The notes beneath the pieces were generated by a model. It was not told the DNA's origin. It worked only from the letters and a program-made list of their open reading frames with translations, and did no database searches. The position numbers and the translations under genes were made by a program. Of a stretch of DNA of 56,842 bases, positions 9,301-16,800 are shown piece by piece. Each line of letters begins with the position of its first letter. Within the stretch, counting starts at the first letter, position 1. The stretch lies in NCBI GenBank assembly GCA_964412845.1, contig CAYPQM010000016.1, positions 1-56,842 on the forward strand, given 5' to 3'. This stretch comes from JAWWPY01 sp964412845. GTDB taxonomy: Bacteria; Actinomycetota; Actinomycetes; Streptosporangiales; Streptosporangiaceae.

Positions 9301-9348
9301 GACTTCTTCGCCGACATGCTCGACGAAGCGCTCACCAGCGGTTGGTAA
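6310..9348 (+). CDS. APH-type kinase fused to class III aminotransferase/phospholyase
   Basis: 1012 residues with three parts. Residues 1-350 are an aminoglycoside-phosphotransferase-fold kinase, with catalytic HGDLTEDN (about 214) and metal-binding VIDFGDL. Residues about 365-590 are a poorly conserved middle region with a PVHAPLRGVAEVRGGTVAVQ segment like an M23-peptidase/lipoyl-type barrel, plus a run of Gly-Gly-Ala-Leu/Pro-Ala-Ser repeats. Residues about 594-1012 are a fold-type I class III aminotransferase with PLP lysine K854 in ITVAKGMGNGHPLGAV and the ADEVQVGYGR motif. In humans the matching separate proteins are hydroxylysine kinase (HYKK) and the phospholyases PHYKPL/ETNPPL. A fused kinase plus ammonia-phospho-lyase for 5-hydroxylysine, ethanolamine or a similar amino alcohol is therefore the best guess. 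Confidence 0.85.
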   Translation: MVLFDFFESAELPNPQVDPDQAAAIAQQVFGVTGPARELGSQQDCNFLIQSGEARFVLKIANPVFHPQELAAQHAAMRLVAQRGGIEVPLIVPAADGQELAWADVGGARLITRLMTYLPGEQLAEVAHVSPAAVAELGATSARMCQALADFSHPGLDRVLQWDLRHAARVVDLLLPFVADADRARQVRLATAAAQERLRRLAGDLPEQAIHGDLTEDNVVCRRRDDGRLIPAGVIDFGDLARSWRIADLAVGCQSLLHHAPRDPMIVAPAVAAFHQITPLSRAEIEAFWPLVVQRAATLVVSGEQQASLSPDNGYVAGARARDWACFTCATSIPVEVMTEALLHLLHRPAPGPRSTAASWSTAASWSTGTALLPSLPPADMVLMDLSVTSTGLGGDRWHDPDAEAELATQIAGDSGKVAVARHGEYRITRSRPNSALAPETCALHAEVFLTAPVPVHAPLRGVAEVRGGTVAVQADDGTTLHLDGVRPDTASGGALASGGALASGGAPASGGAPVSGGAPAGGQALDSGQRIGMAGPGRLRIQLCTVNGLRPPAFAGPALAPGWLAVCPDPSGLLGLDVATRPADPRGLLARRAASFAHVQEHYYADPPQIEAGWRHHLADVTARAYLDMINNVTILGHGHPRLAEAVARQWALLNTNSRFHYAQLAEFTERLAGLAPDGLDTVYLVNSGSEANDLALRLACIHTGRRDIVCVREAYHGWSRATDEVSTSTADNPRALQTRPDWVHVLRTPNTYRGDFRGPAAGCQYARDAAGVIEGLHRDGAGVAAFIAEAYYGNAGGMPLPDGYLTSVYQAVRHAGGLCIADEVQVGYGRLGDYFWGFEQQQVVPDIITVAKGMGNGHPLGAVITRRDIADSFAKEGYFFSSTGASPVSCQVGNTVLDVLADEKLQENARTVGAHLRRRMEELQSRHEIIGAVHGTGLYMGVELVRDRSTLEPATAETAAICDRLLELGVIVQPTADRMNVLKIKPPLCLTAASADFFADMLDEALTSGW

Positions 9349-9350
9349 CG

Positions 9351-9462
9351 CGCGCCCCACGGGCCCGGGTCGACAACGCGGTGCGTTGTGACCACATTTG
9401 GGGCGCGATGTACCGCGCCGATCTGCCGCCACAACAACGCGGTGCGCTGTGACCACATGGGG
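9351..9462. terminator. Hairpins and repeated unit between convergent genes
   Basis: Outer arms CGCGCCCCA (9351-9359) and TGGGGCGCG (9399-9407) pair perfectly and enclose an inner hairpin ACAACGC-GGT-GCGTTGT (9373-9389). A second copy of the ACAACGCGGTGCG(T/C)TGTG motif with ACCACAT begins at 9434. The site lies between convergent stops at 9348 and 9503, so a bidirectional terminator is the likely role. No T-run is present. Confidence 0.6.
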
Positions 9463-9502
9463 GTACAACTCACCGCGCTGTTGGCCGCGGCCGCGCTGGG
9501 CG

Positions 9503-10927
9503 TCAGTCCAGCGCGGACATGACGTGCTTGATGCGGGTGTAGTCCTCGAACCCGTACATCGACAGGTCCTTGCCGTACCCGGAGTGCTTGAAGCCGCCGT
9601 GCGGCATCTCGGCGACCAGCGGAATGTGCGTGTTGATCCAGACACAGCCGAAGTCCAGGCTCCGGGCCATCCGCATGGCCCGGCCGTGGTCGGTGGTCCA
9701 GACCGAGGAGGCAAGACCGTACTGCGTCCCGTTCGCCCAGGTCAGCGCCTCGTCCTCGGAGCTGAACCGCTGCACGGTGATGACCGGGCCGAACACCTCG
9801 GACTGCACGATCTCGTCGTCCTGCCGCACGTCGGTGACCACGCTGGGCTCGAAGAAGTAGCCAGGGCCCTTGATCTGGCTGCCGCCGGTGCGCAGCGTCG
9901 CGTGGTTCGGCAGCCGGTCGATGAACCCGGCGACCCTGGCCAGCTGGCCGGCGTTGTTCAGCGGGCCGAAGTCCGCGTCGGGCACGTCGGGGCCGGCCAC
10001 GACCTGGCCGCGAGCCTGGTCAGTCAGGGCATCGGCCAGATCGCCCGCGATCCGCGGGCCGGCCAGCACCCGGGTAGCGGCCGTGCAGTCCTGGCCCGCG
10101 TTGAAGTAGCCGGCGATCGCGATCGCCTCCGCCGCCTTGGCCACGTCAGCGTCGTCGAACACCATCACCGGGGCCTTGCCACCGAGTTCCAGGTGAACGC
10201 GCTTGAGGTCGGCCGCCGCCGCGACGGCCACCTCACGGCCGGCCCGCACGCTGCCGGTGATGGACACCATCGCCGGTACGGGGTGGCTGACCAGGGCGCG
10301 CCCGGTGTCGCGGTCCCCGCAGATCACGTTGAACACGCCCGGCGGCAGGAACTCGGCCATCAGCTCGGCCATCAGCAGCGTGGAGGCGGGCGTGGTGTCC
10401 GACGGCTTGAGCACCATCGTGTTGCCGGCCGCGAGGGCAGGTGCCCACTTCCAGACCGCCATCATCATCGGGTAGTTCCAGGGTGTGACCGCCGCGCACA
10501 CGCCGATCGGCTCCCGGCGGATGAAGGAGGTGAACCCCGACATGTACTCCCCGGCGGACCGCCCTTCCAGCATCCGCGCCGCGCCGGCGAAGAACCTGAT
10601 CTGGTCCACCATCGGCGGGATTTCCTCGTTCAGGGTCAGCGCGAGGGGCTTGCCGGTGTTCTGCGACTCGGCCTTGACGAACTGGTCGGCCCGGGCCTCC
10701 AGGGCGTCCGCGATTCGCAGCAGCGCGAGGCTGCGCTCGGCCGGGGTGTTGTCCCGCCAGCCCGGGAAGGCCTCCGCGGCCGAGGCGACCGCCGCGTCGA
10801 CCTCGGTCTCGCTGGAGACCGGCGCGGTGGCGAAGACCTCACCGGTACTCGGATCGATCAGCTCAGACCGGCGGTCGAAGGCCATGTCGGTCCACTGCCC
10901 GCCGATGAAGTTGCGCAAGTCGTCCAT
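9503..10927 (-). CDS. NAD(P)-dependent aldehyde dehydrogenase (aminoaldehyde type)
   Basis: 474 residues from ATG at 10927, which has GGAGGG 7 nt upstream; the open frame runs further upstream only through the next gene's codons. Catalytic Glu lies in LELGGKAPVMVFDDAD and catalytic Cys in GYFNAGQDCTAATRV. The cofactor motif TPWNYPMMMAVWKWAPALAA is present. Closest in pattern to gamma-aminobutyraldehyde/betaine aldehyde dehydrogenases, which oxidise short amino-aldehydes. It follows the saccharopine-dehydrogenase-family gene by 23 nt on the same strand, so the two form an operon. Beside a probable phospholyase, an aminoadipate-semialdehyde-like product is a plausible substrate. Confidence 0.9.
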   Translation of the reverse strand: MDDLRNFIGGQWTDMAFDRRSELIDPSTGEVFATAPVSSETEVDAAVASAAEAFPGWRDNTPAERSLALLRIADALEARADQFVKAESQNTGKPLALTLNEEIPPMVDQIRFFAGAARMLEGRSAGEYMSGFTSFIRREPIGVCAAVTPWNYPMMMAVWKWAPALAAGNTMVLKPSDTTPASTLLMAELMAEFLPPGVFNVICGDRDTGRALVSHPVPAMVSITGSVRAGREVAVAAAADLKRVHLELGGKAPVMVFDDADVAKAAEAIAIAGYFNAGQDCTAATRVLAGPRIAGDLADALTDQARGQVVAGPDVPDADFGPLNNAGQLARVAGFIDRLPNHATLRTGGSQIKGPGYFFEPSVVTDVRQDDEIVQSEVFGPVITVQRFSSEDEALTWANGTQYGLASSVWTTDHGRAMRMARSLDFGCVWINTHIPLVAEMPHGGFKHSGYGKDLSMYGFEDYTRIKHVMSALD

Positions 10928-10950
10928 CTGGAAACCCTCCGTGTAGGTAG

Positions 10951-12171
10951 TCAGGGCTTGTGCTGCGGTGCCGGGGTCCGCTCGTCGCATGCCCACGGTG
11001 CACCATAGTCGGCCAGCAGGTCCAGGAACGGCTGGGCCGGCAGTGCCTCCGGGCCGAGCACACCTGCACCTGACCAGGCACCGGAGTCCATCAGCTCCAG
11101 CGCCACGACCGGGTTGACGGCGGTCTGCCAGACCACGGCCTGGGATCCGTACTCGGCCATCGACCAGGCGTTGTCCACCACGTGGTGCAGGTAAACCTCG
11201 CGCGGCGCGCCGTCGGTCCCGGTCCCGGTCACCCAGGTGCCGGCGCAGGTCAGGCCGGTCATCTTGTCGCCGAGGGTGGCCGGGTCCGGCAGGCAGGCGG
11301 CGACCACGTCGCGCGGCGATACCGGTGTACCGCCCACCTGCACCGGGTCGGTCCGGTCCAGCCCCAGTTTGTGCAAGGTCTCCAGCACGCCGATGAACTC
11401 GGCGCCCAGGCCGTACTTGAAGGTCACCCGCTGGGCCTGGACCCAGCGGGGCATCAGCAGCACTTCTTCGTGCTCCACGTTCACGCACTCCACCGGGCCG
11501 ATCCCGGCCGGGAAGGTGAAAACCTCGGGCTCGCTGAACGGCGGCGTGGTGAACCAGCCGCGCCCAGCCTCCCAGATGACCGGCGGGTTCAGGCATTCCT
11601 CGATGGTGGTCCAGATGGAGAACGTGGGAGCGAAGTCGTAGCCGGCCACCTGGAGGTTGGCGCCGTCGCGCACGCCGAGCTGGTCGATCTCGCTGAACAG
11701 CTCATCGGCCGCGTACCGGGCGAACACATCGGAGAGCCCGGGCTCGACCCCCATGCCCACCAGGGCCAGCCGGCCGGCCTGTTCCCACTCCTGCGCCAGC
11801 GCGAACTGGTCATCGCCGAGCTTGACGCCCGTCTTGCGGTACGGGGCGTCCGGGTCGGGGTGGGACAGCGACATCGCCATGTCCAGGTAGTGCGTGCCCG
11901 CTCGGAGCGCGGCGCGGTAGAGCGGCATCACGAACCGCGGGTCAGTCGCGTTCATCAGCACGTCACAGGAGTACTCGGTCAGCAGCGCCGCGGCGGCGCC
12001 GCTGTCCCGCGCGTCCAGCCGGACGGCAAGGTAGCCGTCCCGGGCCGCCGCCGCGTGCTCGGCGCGGGCCAGGTCGTAGTCGGCGATGACCAGGTCAGCG
12101 AACGGGCGGCGGGCGGCAATCCGGGCGAAGGCCGTGCCAACCCCGCCAGCTCCGACCAGAAGGATGCGCAT
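10951..12171 (-). CDS. Saccharopine dehydrogenase family protein
   Basis: 406 residues. The N-terminal Rossmann motif is MRILLVGAGGVGTAFARIAA (GAGGVG), followed by the family's TDPRF, HYLDMA and GMGVEPGLSDVFARY segments. Members reduce or oxidise imine-type adducts of lysine metabolism, but several related proteins are carboxy(nor)spermidine dehydrogenases. ATG at 12171 is 7 nt after TAAGAT (12184-12179 on the minus strand), so the message is probably leaderless. First gene of a two-gene operon with the aldehyde dehydrogenase and divergent from an amino acid permease, which fits amino acid or polyamine breakdown. Confidence 0.85.
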   Translation of the reverse strand: MRILLVGAGGVGTAFARIAARRPFADLVIADYDLARAEHAAAARDGYLAVRLDARDSGAAAALLTEYSCDVLMNATDPRFVMPLYRAALRAGTHYLDMAMSLSHPDPDAPYRKTGVKLGDDQFALAQEWEQAGRLALVGMGVEPGLSDVFARYAADELFSEIDQLGVRDGANLQVAGYDFAPTFSIWTTIEECLNPPVIWEAGRGWFTTPPFSEPEVFTFPAGIGPVECVNVEHEEVLLMPRWVQAQRVTFKYGLGAEFIGVLETLHKLGLDRTDPVQVGGTPVSPRDVVAACLPDPATLGDKMTGLTCAGTWVTGTGTDGAPREVYLHHVVDNAWSMAEYGSQAVVWQTAVNPVVALELMDSGAWSGAGVLGPEALPAQPFLDLLADYGAPWACDERTPAPQHKP

Positions 12172-12299
12172 ACGGGCGATCTTAGCCTTCTGGCCGCCAA
12201 CGAAGCACGAGACCAGTCGTGATACCTACCTGTTACAACTGAAATCGTTGCTGAAAGGCCATTTTTTATGCTAGAACCGTGGCAGTTGGGTATCTGGAT

Positions 12300-12314
12300 A
12301 AGATGCGGCATCTT
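12300..12314. promoter_or_regulatory. 15-bp palindrome in divergent spacer (candidate operator)
   Basis: AAGATGCGGCATCTT is a perfect inverted repeat around one G. It lies in the 227-nt, locally AT-rich spacer (12172-12398) between the divergent saccharopine-type gene and the permease. TAAGAT at 12299-12304, a possible -10 for the permease, overlaps it. A repressor bound here could control the cluster. No regulator gene sits next to it. The rest of the spacer shows a T6 run at 12262-12267 but no hairpin. Confidence 0.5.
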
Positions 12315-12398
12315 GATCTAAACGATCGCCGCTAGTGTCGGCGCTGTACACAAGCGCTTTGCCTGACTTGTTCGGGTAGGTGCCAGGAGGGGTGAGTC

Positions 12399-13961
12399 AT
12401 GGCGACCGTTGCACCGGAACTCCAGCCGACCGAGGAATACAAGGACAAGGGTCTCAAGACCGGGGCTCTGGGCCTGGTCGCCAGCGTCACCATGGGGGTC
12501 GCCTCCACCGCCCCCGCCTACAGCCTGGCCGCGACCCTGGCCTTCGTCGTCGTCCTGGTCGGTTTCCATGCCCCCATCGTGGCCGTCCTCGCCTTCGTGC
12601 CGATCTTCCTGACCTCGATCGGCTACAGCGAACTGAACAAGGCCGACCCGGACTGCGGGACCACCTTCACGTGGGCCACCCGGGCGTTCGGCCCGAAGAC
12701 CGGCTTCGCCGGGGGCTGGGGCATCGTGGCCGCTGACGTCCTGGTCATGGCGAGCCTGGCGCAGGTGGCCGGCCAGTACGTGTTCCTGCTCTTCGGGGCC
12801 AAGGGCATCGGCGAGAACCCGGCCAGCGGCTGGGTACTGGTCGTCGGCATCGTGTGGATCATCGCGATGACCTACATCTGCTACCGCGGCATCGAGGTCT
12901 CGGCCTGGTTCCAGCGGATCCTGCTCACCGTCGAACTCGTCATGCTGCTCGTGCTGTCGGTGACCGCACTGGTCAAAGTCTATTCCGGCAACCATCCAGC
13001 CACCTCGGTGCATATCAGCGCAGGCTGGTTCAACCCGTTCGGCATCCACGACTTCTCATCCTTCGTCGGCGCGATCATCCTGATGCTGTTCATCTACTGG
13101 GGCTGGGACACCGCGGTCTCGATCAACGAGGAGACCAAGGACAAGAACAAGACCCCGGGCCGGGCCGCGATCCTCTCGACCCTGCTGCTCCTCATCACCT
13201 ATGCGATCGTGATCGTCGCGGTGGTGGCGTTCGCCGGGATCGGCGCGAAGGGGATCGGCCTGAACAACCCCGCCAACACCAGCGACGTACTCTCGGTACT
13301 CGGCGGGGCGATCTTCGGTGGCGGCGGATTCGGCACGTTCCTGACCCGCCTGCTGATCCTGATGGTGCTCAGCTCGGCCGCCGCCTCGACCCAGACGACC
13401 ATCCTGCCGACCGCCCGCACCACCCTGGCGATGGCCGCCTACAAGGCGCTGCCTGCCTCGTTCTCGAAGATCCATCCGAAGTACCTGACGCCGACCGTGT
13501 CCACCCTCGTGATGGGCGCGGTATCGATCGCCCTGTACGTGCCGATGAACTACATCTCCGGCGGCAACGTCATCCCGGACGCGGTCACCGCGATCGGGCT
13601 CTACATCGCCTTCTACTACGGCCTGACCGCGTTCACCTGCGTCTGGTACTACCGCGCCACCCTGACCAGCAGCGCCCGCAACCTCTGGATGCAAGGCATC
13701 CTGCCCGGGCTGGGCGGCCTGCTCATGTACGGGTTCGGCGGCTGGAGCCTGTGGGCGGACTACGACGTCAACAGCGACAACAGCTATACCTCGCTGACGC
13801 TGCCGGGTATCCACTGGCAGGTCGGAGGCACCTTCGTGATCGCCTTCCTGGCCGCGGTCGCTGGGGTGATCGCCTTCATCTTCATGCGGTTCACCGCACC
13901 TGCGTTTTTCCGGAAAGAGACGCTGACCCGGTCGACGCCGACGCTCGTGCCGGACGAATAG
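12399..13961 (+). CDS. APC-family amino acid permease
   Basis: 520 residues with about 12 hydrophobic segments. The N-terminal segment GALGLVASVTMGVASTAPAY is the typical first-helix unwound substrate site of the APC (amino acid-polyamine-cation) superfamily. Also seen are FIYWGWDTAVSINEETKDKN and SSAAASTQTTILPTART, familiar from large actinobacterial APC permeases. AGGAGGGG precedes the ATG. It probably imports the substrate for the adjoining catabolic genes; the substrate itself cannot be told from sequence. Confidence 0.9.
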   Translation: MATVAPELQPTEEYKDKGLKTGALGLVASVTMGVASTAPAYSLAATLAFVVVLVGFHAPIVAVLAFVPIFLTSIGYSELNKADPDCGTTFTWATRAFGPKTGFAGGWGIVAADVLVMASLAQVAGQYVFLLFGAKGIGENPASGWVLVVGIVWIIAMTYICYRGIEVSAWFQRILLTVELVMLLVLSVTALVKVYSGNHPATSVHISAGWFNPFGIHDFSSFVGAIILMLFIYWGWDTAVSINEETKDKNKTPGRAAILSTLLLLITYAIVIVAVVAFAGIGAKGIGLNNPANTSDVLSVLGGAIFGGGGFGTFLTRLLILMVLSSAAASTQTTILPTARTTLAMAAYKALPASFSKIHPKYLTPTVSTLVMGAVSIALYVPMNYISGGNVIPDAVTAIGLYIAFYYGLTAFTCVWYYRATLTSSARNLWMQGILPGLGGLLMYGFGGWSLWADYDVNSDNSYTSLTLPGIHWQVGGTFVIAFLAAVAGVIAFIFMRFTAPAFFRKETLTRSTPTLVPDE

Positions 13962-13966
13962 CGGCA

Positions 13967-14009
13967 CCGGGTAGTCACCCGGCCACGGGCGCGCTGACCA
14001 GACGCGCCC
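13967..14009 (+). terminator. Two hairpins after the permease gene
   Basis: CCGGGT-AGTC-ACCCGG (13967-13982) and GGGCGCG...CGCGCCC (13987-14009, loop of 9) are perfect stems directly after the permease stop. There is no T-run, as is common for actinobacterial terminators. The second hairpin ends 33 nt before pcrA. Confidence 0.6.
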
Positions 14010-14042
14010 GCGGTGTCGGCGGCACCGCCTACGCTTGACCGC

Positions 14043-16286
14043 GTGACCGCCGTAGCCGTTGATTCCCTCCTGGAAGGCCTGAACCCGCAGCAGCGGGCCG
14101 CAGTCGTGCACCAGGGTGGCCCGCTGCTCATCGTGGCCGGTGCAGGCTCAGGCAAGACCCGGGTGCTGACCTGCCGGATCGCCTACCTGCTGGCCGAGCG
14201 GGAGGTCAGCCCGCACGAGATACTGGCCATCACCTTCACCAACAAGGCGGCCGGTGAGATGGCGGCCAGGGCGGCTTCGCTCACCGGCGTGCGGTCCCGT
14301 GCCATGTGGGTGATGACGTTCCACTCGGCGTGCGTGCGGATCCTGCGCCGCGAGGCCACCCGGTTCGGCTACCCGTCATCGTTCTCGATCTACGACCAGG
14401 CCGACTCGCAGCGCCTGATGACCCTGGTCTGCCGGGAACTCGACCTCGACGCCAAGAACCACCCGCCCAAGGGCATGCTCACCCAGGTCTCCAACCTGAA
14501 GAACGAACTGGTGGACTACGAGACCTTCGCCGCGCGGGCCACCGGCTACCGGGAGAAGGCGCTGGCCGAGGCCTACACCGAATACCAGCGCCGCCTGGTC
14601 GCGGCCGGCGCGATGGACTTCGATGACCTGATCATGGTCACGGTCTGCCTGCTGCAGGCGTTCCCCGAGGTCGCGCTGGATTACCGGCGCCGGTTCCGGC
14701 ACGTGCTGGTGGATGAGTACCAGGACACCAATCACGCGCAATACATGCTGGTCCGGGAACTGGTCGGGCACGGAAAACCACAACCGCCACCTAACGGAAA
14801 CACCCAGCCGGTCCCGCCCGCCGAGCTGTGCGTGGTGGGCGACGCGGATCAGTCCATCTACGCGTTCCGCGGCGCGACGATCCGCAACATCGAGGAATTC
14901 ACCCGTGACTTCCCCGACGCGACCGTGATCATGCTGGAGCAGAACTACCGCTCCACGCAGAACATCCTGGCCGCGGCGAACGCGGTCGTCTCGCGGAACA
15001 CCGGCCGGATGCCGAAGAACCTGTGGTCCGATCAGGGCGACGGGCCGCCGATCACCGGGTACGTGGCGGACGGCGAGCACGATGAGGCGGCGTTCGTCGC
15101 TGAGGAGGTGGACCGGCTCGCCGATGAGGGCCAGGCCACGCCGGGGCAGGTCGCGGTGTTCTACCGGACCAACGCTCAGTCCCGTGTCTTCGAAGAAGTC
15201 TTCATCCGGGCCGGGATGCCCTACCGGGTGGTCGGCGGTGTCCGCTTCTACGAGCGGCGCGAGGTCCGCGACCTGCTCGGCTACCTGCGGCTGATCGCCA
15301 ACGCGGCCGACGAGGTGTCGCTGCGCCGGGTGCTCAACGTGCCGCGCCGCGGGATTGGCGAGCGCGCCGAGGCGTCCGTGGTGGCGCTGGCCCTGCGGGA
15401 CCGGATCAGCTTCGCGGCCGCGCTGGCCCGGCCGCAGGACGCGCCGGCCCTGGCCACCAGGTCGGTCCGCGCCATCGAGGCGTTCAACGACCTGCTCGGC
15501 GGGCTGCGGGAAGCGGCGGCGACCGGGATGCCGGTCGCCGACCTGGTCGAGGCGGTACTCGACCGCTCCGGCTACCTGGCCGAGCTAGAGGCGTCCACCG
15601 ACCTCCAGGACGCCAGCCGGGTAGAGAACCTCAACGAACTCGTCTCGGTGGCCCGGGAGTTCGACGCGCAGACCCCGGACGGCACCCTGGCCGACTTCCT
15701 GGAGCGGGTGGCCCTGGTCGCGGACGCCGACCAGATCCCTGACGGCGAGGAACACGGCGGCCTGGTCACCCTGATGACCCTGCACACCGCCAAGGGCCTG
15801 GAGTTCCCGGTGGTGTTCCTCACCGGCATGGAGGAGAACGTCTTCCCGCACCAGCGGTCGGTGAACGACGACAAGGAACTCCAGGAGGAGCGCCGCCTGG
15901 CCTACGTCGGGATCACCCGGGCGCAGCGCAGGCTGTACCTGACCAGGGCCATCGCGCGGGCCTGGTGGGGCCGGCCGGAGTACCACAGGCGATCCAGGTT
16001 CCTGGACGAGATCCCCGAGCACCTCATCGAGTGGCGCCGGGACGAGTCGACGGCGGTGCCGCCCGCCGCCGAGCGCCTGTCGCAGCGCCCCGGGGTCCGC
16101 TCGCCCGGCAACCGCCGGGTGCCGTCCCTGTCGCCGGGCGACAAGGTGACCCACGACGCCTACGGCCTGGGCACGGTGCTATCCGTCGAGGGGTCAGGCG
16201 ACGACCCGGAAGCCAAGATCGACTTCGGCGGCGACTACGGCGTCAAGCACCTGGTCCTCCGCTACGCCCCCATCGAGAAGCTGTAG
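14043..16286 (+). CDS. pcrA: ATP-dependent DNA helicase PcrA/UvrD
   Basis: 747 residues of superfamily 1A, a 3'-5' helicase for nucleotide excision repair and replication-conflict removal. Visible motifs are Walker A GAGSGKTRVL, motif II VDEYQDTN, QNYRST, LHTAKGLEFPVVFLTGMEEN (motif V region) and GITRAQRRLYLTRA (motif VI). The C-terminal segment GDKVTHDAYGLGTVLSVEG is the PcrA RNA-polymerase-binding Tudor-like domain. GTG at 14043 is preferred over GTG at 14013 because TACGCT lies 7 nt before it and no ribosome site serves either. Length is typical of actinobacterial PcrA. Confidence 0.93.
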   Translation: MTAVAVDSLLEGLNPQQRAAVVHQGGPLLIVAGAGSGKTRVLTCRIAYLLAEREVSPHEILAITFTNKAAGEMAARAASLTGVRSRAMWVMTFHSACVRILRREATRFGYPSSFSIYDQADSQRLMTLVCRELDLDAKNHPPKGMLTQVSNLKNELVDYETFAARATGYREKALAEAYTEYQRRLVAAGAMDFDDLIMVTVCLLQAFPEVALDYRRRFRHVLVDEYQDTNHAQYMLVRELVGHGKPQPPPNGNTQPVPPAELCVVGDADQSIYAFRGATIRNIEEFTRDFPDATVIMLEQNYRSTQNILAAANAVVSRNTGRMPKNLWSDQGDGPPITGYVADGEHDEAAFVAEEVDRLADEGQATPGQVAVFYRTNAQSRVFEEVFIRAGMPYRVVGGVRFYERREVRDLLGYLRLIANAADEVSLRRVLNVPRRGIGERAEASVVALALRDRISFAAALARPQDAPALATRSVRAIEAFNDLLGGLREAAATGMPVADLVEAVLDRSGYLAELEASTDLQDASRVENLNELVSVAREFDAQTPDGTLADFLERVALVADADQIPDGEEHGGLVTLMTLHTAKGLEFPVVFLTGMEENVFPHQRSVNDDKELQEERRLAYVGITRAQRRLYLTRAIARAWWGRPEYHRRSRFLDEIPEHLIEWRRDESTAVPPAAERLSQRPGVRSPGNRRVPSLSPGDKVTHDAYGLGTVLSVEGSGDDPEAKIDFGGDYGVKHLVLRYAPIEKL

Positions 16287-16337
16287 GGCTACCCTGCGAT
16301 CAGGGGCCAGCTCGCGCCCCTGGCAGGAGGAAAGGCA

Positions 16338-16760
16338 TTGGGCACCATCCGGGTCGTTATCGCCAAGCCGGGCCTTGACGGCCATGACCGGGGCGCCAAA
16401 GTCGTGGCCCGGGCGCTGCGGGACGCGGGCGTGGAAGTCATCTACACCGGACTGCACCAGACTCCGGAGCAGATCGTGGCCGCCGCCTTGGAGGAGGACG
16501 CCGACGCGATCGGGCTGTCGATCCTGTCCGGTGCGCACATGACCCAGTTCGCCCGGGTCATGGAACTGCTGAGGGAACGTGACGCGACCGACATCACCGT
16601 CTTCGGTGGCGGCATCGTCCCGGCGGCCGACATCACCGAGCTCAAGGCCATGGGGGTGGCGGAGATTTTTACCCCAGGCGCCTCAACGCACGACATCGTG
16701 GCCTGGGTACGCTCGACCCTCGGTGAGCCCGAGGCGAGCATTCCCGGCGCTCACGGATAG
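16338..16760 (+). CDS. icmB: Free-standing cobalamin-binding subunit of an acyl-CoA mutase
   Basis: 140-residue B12-binding domain without a mutase barrel. It has KPGLDGHDRGAKVVARALRD, where DGHDRG is the DxHxxG motif whose His replaces dimethylbenzimidazole on cobalt, then SILSGAHM and VFGGGIVP for the nucleotide tail. Size and the pcrA-sucCD neighbourhood match IcmB, the small subunit of isobutyryl-CoA mutase in streptomycetes. The large subunit is not in the window. TTG at 16338 is chosen because GGAGGAAAGG lies just upstream. Its product pathway meets succinyl-CoA chemistry, fitting the position before sucCD. It could instead serve a methylmalonyl-CoA-type mutase. Confidence 0.85.
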   Translation: MGTIRVVIAKPGLDGHDRGAKVVARALRDAGVEVIYTGLHQTPEQIVAAALEEDADAIGLSILSGAHMTQFARVMELLRERDATDITVFGGGIVPAADITELKAMGVAEIFTPGASTHDIVAWVRSTLGEPEASIPGAHG

Positions 16761-16763
16761 GCT
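16758..16763 (+). promoter_or_regulatory. Candidate -10 box for sucCD overlapping the icmB stop
   Basis: TAGGCT begins with the TAG stop of icmB and lies 37 nt before the sucC GTG. A GAGGAC ribosome site follows at about 16786. Confidence 0.4.
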
Positions 16764-16800
16764 GCCTGCGGAATCCATCCGGACCCGAGGACGGACGCAC

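Noticed and set aside
9503..11596. Longer aldehyde dehydrogenase with about 220 extra N-terminal residues
   Set aside because: The extra part runs antisense-like through the saccharopine-type gene in another frame; ATG at 10927 with GGAGGG is the standard start.
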